Both the position numbers and the translations under genes were made by a program. The notes under the pieces were generated by a model. That model did no database searches. It worked only from the letters and a program-made list of their open reading frames with translations, and was not told the origin of the DNA. Of a DNA stretch of 64,000 bases, positions 15,074 to 21,637 are shown one piece after another. Origin of the DNA: Anaerolinea sp. (GTDB lineage: Bacteria; Chloroflexota; Anaerolineae; Anaerolineales; Villigracilaceae); assembly GCA_020723805.1 (NCBI GenBank), contig DYID01000002.1, forward strand, positions 124,001 to 188,000, read 5' to 3'. The stretch's first letter is position 1. Every line of letters starts with the position of its first letter.

Positions 15074-16596
15074 GAGGAGATGCGCTCCTTGATCTGCGCG
15101 TAGGTCAGGCGGTGTTTTTCGGCGAGCGAGAGCGCATACGCCAGACCGTCGGCGGGCTTGCGGACGATTCGGAACGTCCGCACGGCGGGATTTTCGGGGA
15201 CGACCGTGCTCACCATGCTGACGGTCTTTTCGCTCAGCGCCGATAACTCGTCAATGAACGTCACCCACACGCACAGCGCGTCCAGTTCCATGACCTTTGC
15301 CATGATCTCTTTGCTGAGGAAGACCGCGTCCTGCAAAGTGGTGGAGGCAAAAATCTCGTTCATGATCAGGATGCTGTCGGGCGTGGCGCGGGCGAGAATC
15401 TCATGGATGCGCGCCACATCGTCCTCCAGTTTGCCGCGCAGGTTGCGGATGTCCTCCTGACGCTCGAAGTGCGTGTACATCCAGTCGAACAGAAACAACC
15501 GCGCCTCCCGCCCCGGCACCGGACAGCCGAGACTGGCGAGATAGTGCAACTGACCGAAGGTGCGCGCAAAGGTGGTCTTGCCGCCCTGATTCGGACCCGA
15601 GACGACGATGATCCGTTCGGGACCGTTGAGAGAAAAATCGTTGCAGATGACGGGCTTGTCGGTGTACATCAGGGCGTGCGCCAAAGCGAGATCGAAGCCA
15701 TCATAGTCGTACACTTCGCGGCTCGCGCCAACCTGCGGATAACAGAATTTCAAGCCTTTGAGTTTGAGGTCGGCGATGAAGTCGAGATAAGCGGCGTAAA
15801 ATTGAATCTCGCGGTCGAAGACGCGCAGGGTCTCGTCCACGAATGGATTGTGCGCGGCACAAAACTGATCGAGCGCGGCGAAAGGCTTCGGGTAGAGCAG
15901 GGCGACGAATTCGAGAATCTTGCCTTCGATGTGATTCATGCCCGAACCTTTGTACAAGTCGGAGAGGTAACTCTTTGCCGCGCCCTGCTTGAACTTTTCG
16001 AAGGCTTGCAGCACCTCTACGCTGTAATCCGTCTCGCCCTCGTACTTGCGGACGCTGAATTTGCCCTCTTGAACAATGATGGAGTAGCGCACGCCCGCCA
16101 GTCCATGCTTGACCTTTTGCGCTTCTTTGTGCAGGGTTTGGAAGGCGTGCGAGCGGACGTATTCCCTCACATACTCGCGGAAGGACTGCAAGCCGCGCGA
16201 GTGCAACTCCGCTTCGTCCAGGGCGTGCGCCAGGCTGGTCACTGCCTCGCAATAGAGCAAAGCCGCTTCCAGAAACCAGCCCTGTTTGTGATGGTGAAAC
16301 TCCAGGTTTTCCACCATTCCCAGATAACGGCGCACCACCGTCATTTTCTCGGCGAAGGCGTTGACCAGCGTCATCACCGCCCGATTTTCCAAATCCCGAA
16401 AGACTTCGTGGCGGTAATCAATGGTCTCGACGCGGCGCAAAGGGTTGTGGAAGAACGGCTTCAGGTTGTAGTCCTTTTTGCGCGCCGTCACGGCTTCGAT
16501 GACCTGATCCAGATTCAGGTCGGGGAAGAAGTCGGGCTGTTCGGCTCTCTCGTTGGGAAGGGTGTCCTTGTCGAAAAGGATGCTGTGAAAGGTCAT
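15070..16596 (-). CDS. MutS-like ATPase, first of a pair, behind a fluoride riboswitch
   Basis: A 508-residue MutS-family ATPase lacking the mismatch-recognition domain. An N-terminal helical region is followed by Walker A VVSGPNQGGKTTFART near residue 333, an EDDVARIHEIL signature-like helix near 390, and Walker B SILIMNEIFASTT near 408 with Asn replacing the usual Asp. VWVTFIDELS follows, where MutS has TH. ATG 16596 is chosen because GCAGGACA stands upstream; an ATG at 16620 lacks a ribosome binding site. It is the first gene after the minus-strand fluoride riboswitch and overlaps its paralog by four bases. Homology to MutS2/COG1193-like proteins is clear, function in fluoride resistance unresolved. 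Confidence 0.85.
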   Translation of the reverse strand: MTFHSILFDKDTLPNERAEQPDFFPDLNLDQVIEAVTARKKDYNLKPFFHNPLRRVETIDYRHEVFRDLENRAVMTLVNAFAEKMTVVRRYLGMVENLEFHHHKQGWFLEAALLYCEAVTSLAHALDEAELHSRGLQSFREYVREYVRSHAFQTLHKEAQKVKHGLAGVRYSIIVQEGKFSVRKYEGETDYSVEVLQAFEKFKQGAAKSYLSDLYKGSGMNHIEGKILEFVALLYPKPFAALDQFCAAHNPFVDETLRVFDREIQFYAAYLDFIADLKLKGLKFCYPQVGASREVYDYDGFDLALAHALMYTDKPVICNDFSLNGPERIIVVSGPNQGGKTTFARTFGQLHYLASLGCPVPGREARLFLFDWMYTHFERQEDIRNLRGKLEDDVARIHEILARATPDSILIMNEIFASTTLQDAVFLSKEIMAKVMELDALCVWVTFIDELSALSEKTVSMVSTVVPENPAVRTFRIVRKPADGLAYALSLAEKHRLTYAQIKERISS

Positions 16597-16637
16597 GAGG
16601 GGATGTCCTGCTTTATTCATCGTAAACAATTTGCAGA

Positions 16638-16681
16638 CGGACGTAAGCCTGTCCTGGCGGACAGTCCAGGGAGAACGTCCG
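16638..16681. repeat. family E hairpin repeat with nested inner hairpin
   Basis: CGGACGT (16638-16644) pairs with ACGTCCG (16675-16681) around CTGTCC/GGACAG (16649-16664). It lies between the riboswitch terminator and the first MutS-like gene, and resembles the copy in the other fluoride leader at 10071-10126. Confidence 0.7.
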
Positions 16682-16702
16682 CTACGCGCTGCGCAAATTG
16701 GC

Positions 16703-16783
16703 AAACAAAAAGCCTCTACCGATGCTGTGAATTCGGTAGAGGCTATCAGTCGGGAGGACGGTTATGGCGAGCCTCATCGCCGA
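16703..16783 (-). ncRNA. fluoride riboswitch (crcB motif) with overlapping terminator
   Basis: On the minus strand the sequence reads GGCGATGAGGCTCGCC, AACCGTCCTCCCGA, then CTGATAGCCTCTACCG (16750-16735), almost identical to the known Thermotoga fluoride aptamer. GAGGCT can pair with AGCCTC as the pseudoknot. GCCTCTACCG is also the 5' arm of a terminator whose 3' arm CGGTAGAGGC (16721-16712) is followed by TTTTTGTTT. Fluoride binding should favour read-through into the MutS-like, crcB and DUF190-CBS genes. Confidence 0.93.
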
Positions 16784-16798
16784 TAAGATGATGAAATT

Positions 16799-16807
16799 AT
16801 TTTATCA
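16799..16807 (-). promoter_or_regulatory. extended -10 promoter of the fluoride operon
   Basis: TGATAAAAT on the minus strand (TGN plus TAAAAT) ends 16 bases before the first aptamer base, so transcription would start at or near the aptamer. No good -35 is visible. Confidence 0.55.
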
Positions 16808-16833
16808 CATCCAAAGGGTGTGGTTGGCGCGTT

Positions 16834-17583
16834 TCATTGTACGAAATTCACCCAATACGTCCCCACGGCAATGACGAGGATGATTCCCAGCGCGCGGCGG
16901 ACGTTTGCGCCCGAAAACCGCACCGCGCCGAGTTGGCTGCCAATCAGCGCGCCAATCAAACCGACAAGCAGCAGGGGAAATCCAAATTCGCCTAACGAGA
17001 ACGTGCCGTTTGTGATTCGTCCAATCAAGCCGCTGACCGAGTTAATGGCAATAAACGCGCCTGCCGAAGCGGCGGCTTGTTTGGAAGTCCCCCAGCCAGC
17101 CAGGATGATGAGCGGCGAGAGGAAGATTCCGCCGCCGATGCCGATCATGCCCGAAAGCAGACCGATGAGCGCGCCGCTCGTCAGCGCCGCCCAAAGCGGG
17201 ACGGGGCGCGGAGTCCAGTCCGATTTATCGGAGAGGACGGGGAAGAAGGTCATGCGCAGGGCGAGGTAGGTGAGAACGGCATAAAGGAGGTTAAAGTAGG
17301 TTTGCTCGGTCAGTTTGAAGGTCCCGCCAAGAAACGCCGCAGGAATGGATGTCAGCAAAAAGGGGATGAGCAACTTCGAGCGGAAATGTCCCGCGCGGAA
17401 ATAACTGAGGAAGGAAACGGTCGAGACAAGGATGTTCAACACCAGCGCCGTGCTCGACATGACGTTGGCGGGGATGCCGAAGAAACTCATCGAAAGCAGG
17501 TAACCCGATGCGCCGCCAAAGCCCGCGCTGGAATAGAGGACGGCAACAAGGAAAACAAGCGCGTAAAGAAGCGAATTAGGCAC
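16834..17583 (-). CDS. TauE/SafE-family anion permease
   Basis: A 249-residue membrane protein of about eight helices with the two characteristic repeats: SSAGFGGASGYLLSMSFFG near residue 18 and MIGIGGGIFLSPLIILAGW near 138, plus SAGAFIAINSVSGLIGR. The family moves sulfite, sulfonates, sulfoacetate or other anions. Translation starts at GTG 17583 and overlaps the MOT1-like gene by eight bases, so it belongs to the FmdE-MOT1 operon rather than to the fluoride operon, whose promoter begins 30 bases after its stop. An oxyanion role alongside the molybdate/sulfate permease is likely, substrate unproven. Confidence 0.85.
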   Translation of the reverse strand: MPNSLLYALVFLVAVLYSSAGFGGASGYLLSMSFFGIPANVMSSTALVLNILVSTVSFLSYFRAGHFRSKLLIPFLLTSIPAAFLGGTFKLTEQTYFNLLYAVLTYLALRMTFFPVLSDKSDWTPRPVPLWAALTSGALIGLLSGMIGIGGGIFLSPLIILAGWGTSKQAAASAGAFIAINSVSGLIGRITNGTFSLGEFGFPLLLVGLIGALIGSQLGAVRFSGANVRRALGIILVIAVGTYWVNFVQ

Positions 17584-18766
17584 GCCTGAATTGTATCATC
17601 CAACCCCAAAGATGATAAAACACCGCCGCGCTGACGAAGCCAATGGCGAGGTTGTTCGTCCAGAGCGTGAGGGCAAGAACGAGGATGGCGGTCAGCCAGT
17701 TGCGGGCGGTACGTTCCAGGTCGCGGGAGAGCAGGAAATGCTGCCAGCCGACATACGCCAGCAAAACGCCCAGCACAGGGAAGGGGACGAGGCGAAAGAC
17801 GTTCATCATCGTCTGCCCGCCAAAGACCGCTAAAAGCAGGAAAGCGATTCCCATCATCAGCGGGGCGCCGCCCGAACGCGCCCCGAGGCGGTAGTGCGCC
17901 GTCAGCCCGCCGCAGCCGTGACAGACGGGGATGCCGCCGATGAGCGAAGCGATCAGGTCGTTGAAGCCCATCGTCAGCATGAGTTTGCGCTCGGTGACGT
18001 GAGCCGCTTTCTCGTCGAAGTATTGACGCGCCGCGTCGGCAGTGGCGTAGATGGAGTTGCCCAGGCTGAGCGGAATCTGTGGCAGGGCAAGCAGGGTGAA
18101 TCCCAGCCAGAGTTCATCCCAAGTGGGGACGAGCGGAAGCAGGCGCGGCAGAGTGATGCGTAGGGTGAGGTCGGGCAGACCGAGGTAGAGGACGGCGGTG
18201 ACGATGCCGAAGCCGAAGACGCCGAGCGAGGCGTATTCTTTGCGATAGAGGATAAAGATGAGGAGCGCAATCAACGCGCCGATGGAAAGGATCAAATTCC
18301 AGGGGATGCTGATTTGGGCGACGGGCAGGGCGGTTTCCCAGCCTTTGGGGGTTTTGGTCACCAGCCCCCAAGCGGATTTGAAGAGCAGGTACGCCAGCCC
18401 AAGTTGGATGCCGCGCACGACGGGTTTGGGGAAGAGGCGGTGAACCCATTTGTCCACGCCGAGCGCGCCCATGCTCAAAAAGGCGACCGCGTTCCAGATG
18501 GCGCCGGTGATGATGACCGCAGGCGCCAGCCCCATTGCCAGGGCGAGCGCGGAGACAGACTTGAGCGGCTGGACGGGAATGGGCAGGCGATAGACCAGCG
18601 CGGTGACGATGTACGCCAGCCCGATGCCAAAGAAGGCGGCGGCGGCGTCCATGCCATTCAAGGAAATGAGCGCCAGCACGAGCGGAAGCATAACGCCCAG
18701 GTCTGCAAGGGAGCCGGAGAATTCGGCGAGGGTGAAGGTGAAGGGGTTGCCTTTAGTTAGTCTCAT
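17576..18766 (-). CDS. MOT1-like molybdate/sulfate permease
   Basis: A 396-residue, roughly ten-helix SulP-related transporter of the MFS_MOT1 group. Motifs include FTLAEFSGSLADLGVMLPLVLAL at the N-terminus, LPIPVQPLKSVSALALAMGL near residue 70 (PVQPLK is the MOT1 signature), LTLLALPQIPLSLGNSIYAT near 245 and GGIPVCHGCGGLTAHYRLGARS near 300. Plant and bacterial MOT1 proteins import molybdate with high affinity. ATG 18766 is chosen because the 51 codons upstream derive from family B repeat. It lies between FmdE and TauE genes, downstream of a probable Moco riboswitch, which fits molybdate (or tungstate) uptake. Confidence 0.88.
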   Translation of the reverse strand: MRLTKGNPFTFTLAEFSGSLADLGVMLPLVLALISLNGMDAAAAFFGIGLAYIVTALVYRLPIPVQPLKSVSALALAMGLAPAVIITGAIWNAVAFLSMGALGVDKWVHRLFPKPVVRGIQLGLAYLLFKSAWGLVTKTPKGWETALPVAQISIPWNLILSIGALIALLIFILYRKEYASLGVFGFGIVTAVLYLGLPDLTLRITLPRLLPLVPTWDELWLGFTLLALPQIPLSLGNSIYATADAARQYFDEKAAHVTERKLMLTMGFNDLIASLIGGIPVCHGCGGLTAHYRLGARSGGAPLMMGIAFLLLAVFGGQTMMNVFRLVPFPVLGVLLAYVGWQHFLLSRDLERTARNWLTAILVLALTLWTNNLAIGFVSAAVFYHLWGWMIQFRRA

Positions 18767-18825
18767 AGTCGGATAGTCTGATAGTCTCATAGTCGGATGG
18801 TCTCGTAGTCGGATGGTTGGCAGTT
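18767..18825 (-). repeat. family B repeat between FmdE and MOT1-like genes
   Basis: Imperfect ATAGTCGGATAGTCTGATAGTCTC units fill the whole gap and supply the ATG context of the downstream gene. They are the reverse complement of the block at 4781-4846. Confidence 0.8.
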
Positions 18826-19449
18826 TTATCGGTGGGCGTGGGCGGATAGGAGGTCGGGGAGGGCGAAATGGGCTTCGGTAATTTTTTGGTAGTAGCCGCC
18901 ATGAGCGCAGGTTTTGCACAGGGTCAAGCCGTTTTGTTTAACTTCTCGCTCGTTGATGATTTCTTCGCCGCACACGTCGCAGTTGACGCGCACGCCGGGG
19001 CGCGAGACGATGGCTTCGATGGGCGTGTTCAACGCGACGGGCGTGACGGTGAACATCTCGTCATCGGGCATGACCTGATAGGCTTGCATTTGGGCGAAGT
19101 AGTGACGAGGCTCATCGGGAGCGTAGGCATACGCCTTTTGACGCACGTCCAGCGCGGGGGCGACGCGCACGGCTTGACCCGTGAGCGTATCCACGAAGAC
19201 GGCGGCGGTCTTGCCGTAATCTTCCACGCGCAGAGTGCGATGCCCAACCGTGCAATCGGTGGCGGCGATGATGCCATCCGCAAAACAGCCGTCGGTCTCG
19301 ACGATGACCAGCAGGCGCTTTTTGGGCGGCGGGGAATCGAAGCCGAGGGTTTTCATGCCGAGCAGTCCCAGCCGCACACCGAGAATTTGGCGCGGGCAAA
19401 GGTGGGAGTGGTGGCGGGAGGATTTTTCGAGGTAGTCTGATAGTCTCAT
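18826..19449 (-). CDS. FmdE-family protein with C-terminal zinc finger
   Basis: A 207-residue protein of the FmdE family, named from molybdenum formylmethanofuran dehydrogenase operons and widespread in organisms without that enzyme. It shows SRHHSHLCPRQILGVRLGLLG near residue 10, VETDGCFADGIIAATDCTVG near 50 with conserved cysteines, and a TraR-like zinc finger CDVCGEEI...LCKTCAHGG near residues 155-181. The biochemical role is unknown; a link to molybdenum or tungsten metabolism is supported by the adjacent MOT1-like permease and the upstream riboswitch. ATG 19449 lies within family B repeat; upstream codons are low-complexity. Confidence 0.87.
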   Translation of the reverse strand: MRLSDYLEKSSRHHSHLCPRQILGVRLGLLGMKTLGFDSPPPKKRLLVIVETDGCFADGIIAATDCTVGHRTLRVEDYGKTAAVFVDTLTGQAVRVAPALDVRQKAYAYAPDEPRHYFAQMQAYQVMPDDEMFTVTPVALNTPIEAIVSRPGVRVNCDVCGEEIINEREVKQNGLTLCKTCAHGGYYQKITEAHFALPDLLSAHAHR

Positions 19450-19463
19450 AGTCGGTAGTCTCC
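19432..19463 (-). repeat. family B repeat at the FmdE start codon
   Basis: Contains GACTATGAGACTATCAGACTA units on the minus strand. The FmdE ATG and its first codons (MRLSDYLE) lie inside the repeat, comparable to MRLSDYP-like codons ahead of the MOT1-like gene. Confidence 0.75.
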
Positions 19464-19466
19464 TGC

Positions 19467-19515
19467 TTCCCTCACCCCTGCGCCCCTCTTCCAAACTTGG
19501 GAGAGGGGATGGGGG
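19467..19515. repeat. REP-like palindrome
   Basis: CCCTCACCCCTGCGCCCCTCTTCC AAAC TTGGGAGAGGGG-type element, related to those at 8638-8690 and 19590-19640. It lies between the leader terminator and the FmdE start. Confidence 0.7.
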
Positions 19516-19523
19516 TGTGGGTG

Positions 19524-19555
19524 TAAAAAAACGCCGTCTCGGAAAAGAGACGGCG
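19524..19555 (-). terminator. leader terminator upstream of FmdE
   Basis: On the minus strand CGCCGTCTC TTTTCC GAGACGGCG is followed by seven U residues. It lies 75 bases before the FmdE ATG and just after the probable Moco aptamer, so it is an attenuator rather than an end-of-gene terminator. Confidence 0.85.
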
Positions 19556-19569
19556 CAATACGAGCAGGC

Positions 19570-19755
19570 GGCGGGTCTCCTTTCCAAATTCTCCCCTCTC
19601 CCTCTGGGAGAGGGACAGGGTGAGGGCGGGGGGCAAAAGCGTTTCCGCTTTTACCTGGTAGGGCGAAATTAATTTCGCCTTACTGTCCTGCCGCCATGGC
19701 AGCGCGAAATGAATTTCGCGGTACGGTAGGCGGTCAGGCTTCGGAGAGATGACTT
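19570..19755 (-). ncRNA. probable molybdenum-cofactor (Moco) riboswitch
   Basis: The minus strand carries, in order, CTCTCCGAAGCCTGACCGCC, a hairpin arm, GGCAGGACAGTAAGGC, CTACCAGG, a stem AAAAGCG/CGCTTTT, GCCCCCC, and TTTGGAAAGGAGACC. This order parallels the E. coli moaA leader (ACCAGG, stem, CCTCCC, TCTGGAAAGG). A REP palindrome of about 40 bases (19590-19640) separates the CCCCCC and GGAAAGG blocks. A strong terminator follows, and the downstream genes encode FmdE and a MOT1-like molybdate permease. The assignment rests on remembered consensus and context. Confidence 0.6.
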
Positions 19756-19756
19756 T

Positions 19757-19765
19757 AGTGTAGCA
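19757..19765 (-). promoter_or_regulatory. extended -10 promoter of the FmdE operon
   Basis: TGCTACACT on the minus strand (TGN plus TACACT) places the start near 19750, at the first bases of the riboswitch. The -35 region is poor. Confidence 0.5.
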
Positions 19766-19860
19766 GAAAACGAGCAATTTGCAGAGTGATGGATGTCACC
19801 GGCGCAGTCACAAGGGCTGTCGGGGTTTTCCTGACGTGCGCGAGCATCGCATTTCTTCCC

Positions 19861-19869
19861 TGATACAAT
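19861..19869 (+). promoter_or_regulatory. extended -10 promoter of galK
   Basis: TGATACAAT lies 65 bases before the galK ATG and about 100 bases from the divergent FmdE promoter. Confidence 0.5.
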
Positions 19870-19933
19870 TACCGGCGCCCAGCCCTTTTGTGCGCTCCAG
19901 GGGTATTCCCGCTTGCCGACATTCATTACAAAC

Positions 19934-21109
19934 ATGAACCTCATTGACCGCATCTCCGCCATTTACCGCGAAACCTTCGGCTACGCTCCCGCGCACATCG
20001 CCCGCGCGCCGGGACGCGTGAACCTGCTCGGTGAACACGTGGACTACAACGACGGATTTGTCCTGCCTGCCGCGATTGACCGCGCCACCTATATCGCCTT
20101 CTCCCCGACGAATGCGCGTCATTCGACGCTCGTGGCTGTGGACTTCAACCAACGAGCCTCCTTCTCCCCCGATTCCGTTCCGACCAAAACCCAAGCCGAT
20201 TCCTCGCCCCTGCCCGACTGGGCGCACTACCCCGCCGGCGTGATGTGGGCGCTGATGGAGGAAGGGCTGCCCGTCCCATCCATGAACGCCGTTTTCGCCT
20301 CCGATGTGCCGCGCGGCGCGGGCTTGAGTTCATCCGCTTCGGTGGAGATGGCGTTCCTGCTTGCCTGGCAGACTTTGGGCGGCTGGACTCTGCCTCCCAT
20401 GCGGCGCGCCCTGCTTGGGCAAAAAGCCGAGAACCGCTATGTCGGCGTCAACTGCGGCATCATGGATCAGTTTGCCTCCGCCTGCGGCGTGGAGAACAAA
20501 CTGCTCCTGCTCGACTGCCGTTCGCTCGAATGGAAGACCCTCTCGCTGCCCCAGGATGTGTCCATTGTGATTGCCGATACCGCCGTGCGGCGCAAACTCA
20601 CATCGGGCGAATACAACCAACGCCGCGCCGCCTGTGAAGCAGCAGTACGCCTACTGCAACGAGATTTGCCGCACATCCGCGCGCTGAGAGATGTCAGCGT
20701 GGAGGAGTTCAATCGTCTGGCGGGCAAACTGCCGGCGGAGATCGAGAAGCGTGCGCGTCACGTGGTGGAGGAGATCGAGAGGACGAGGCAGGCTGAGGCG
20801 TTGTTGGAAGCGGGGAACGTCCGTGCGTTTGGCAGGTTGATGAACGAGTGTCATGTCAGCCTGCGCGATCTGTACGAAGTCTCATGTCCCGAATTGAATG
20901 CGATGGTGAGCATCGCTCAATCGCTGGAGGGATGTTATGGAGCGCGTCTCACGGGCGCGGGCTTCGGCGGCTGCACGGTGAATTTGGTGACAAGGGAAAA
21001 GGCGCATGAGTTTTCCCGCGCGCTCGCGGAGCGATACGAGGCGGAAACGAACCTGCACCCCGAAATCTACATCTCGCACGCTTCCAACGGCGCAGAGTTG
21101 CTCAAATAG
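19934..21109 (+). CDS. galK: galactokinase
   Basis: Phosphorylates galactose at C1 in the Leloir pathway; GHMP kinase superfamily, 391 residues. The galactokinase signature RAPGRVNLLGEHVDYNDG lies near residue 24, the ATP-binding GHMP motif PRGAGLSSSASVEMAF near 127, NCGIMDQFASACG near 172 and the third motif GAGFGGCTVNLV near 342. ATG 19934 places the family N-terminus (MNLIDRISAIYRETFGYAP) correctly; the seven earlier codons are not conserved. It appears monocistronic, with divergent FmdE on one side and a repeat-rich gap on the other. Other GHMP sugar kinases have different signatures, so the call is firm. Confidence 0.92.
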   Translation: MNLIDRISAIYRETFGYAPAHIARAPGRVNLLGEHVDYNDGFVLPAAIDRATYIAFSPTNARHSTLVAVDFNQRASFSPDSVPTKTQADSSPLPDWAHYPAGVMWALMEEGLPVPSMNAVFASDVPRGAGLSSSASVEMAFLLAWQTLGGWTLPPMRRALLGQKAENRYVGVNCGIMDQFASACGVENKLLLLDCRSLEWKTLSLPQDVSIVIADTAVRRKLTSGEYNQRRAACEAAVRLLQRDLPHIRALRDVSVEEFNRLAGKLPAEIEKRARHVVEEIERTRQAEALLEAGNVRAFGRLMNECHVSLRDLYEVSCPELNAMVSIAQSLEGCYGARLTGAGFGGCTVNLVTREKAHEFSRALAERYEAETNLHPEIYISHASNGAELLK

Positions 21110-21637
21110 TTTCGGCTCTTTGGGATGGGGACATCTTCTAACCACGGAGACCACAGAGAGACAATTGTGAAAATCTCCGTGTTCTCCATGCGTTCTGTGG
21201 TAAAGCAGTTTTTTACCCCACTTTTGCTGCCCTGCAACGGTAAGAGCCTCAACCCGGATTGAACAGATTAGGCGGATGGCGCGGATTTTTTTTTTTAAAC
21301 ATCAACGAAATCCGCTGAATCCGCGACATCCGCGCTGAAAATGAACGTTGCTCGAAATTCGTGCGGTAGAGAAACGGAGAAAAGCTTGATTCGCTGCTCT
21401 GCGCCAATCTTCGCGAATTTTGAACGAATTAGCGCAGAGCAGCGTGGATTAGTGAAATAAAATCAGGTACGGAATCCGCCTTCTGTTCCGGGCGCGACGC
21501 CATTCTCCAAAAGCCTTACACCCGAAGTGACGTTATTCAGAGACTTGAACGCAAGGTGTGTCTGGATATGAATCCATGTATCAGGAATTGAGCGGCGGCT
21601 GAGAGACGCGCCGCTCATTTCGTGTGCAATTTTTTCG
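21110..21637. other. repeat-rich intergenic region, no gene seen
   Basis: Holds a GAGACCACAGAGAGA-type element (21139-21200), a poly-T run with AATCCGCTGAATCCGCG units (21255-21340), GCTGCTCTGCGC/GCGCAGAGCAGC (21393-21443) and, close to the ATPase stop, GAGCGGCG/CGCCGCTC (21590-21616). The last could end the minus-strand operon although no U-tract follows. These are remnants of interspersed intergenic elements; no ORF is credible. Confidence 0.6.

Noticed and set aside
15403-16791. 462-codon plus-strand ORF
   Set aside because: Antisense shadow of the MutS-like gene in GC-rich sequence; no recognisable motif.
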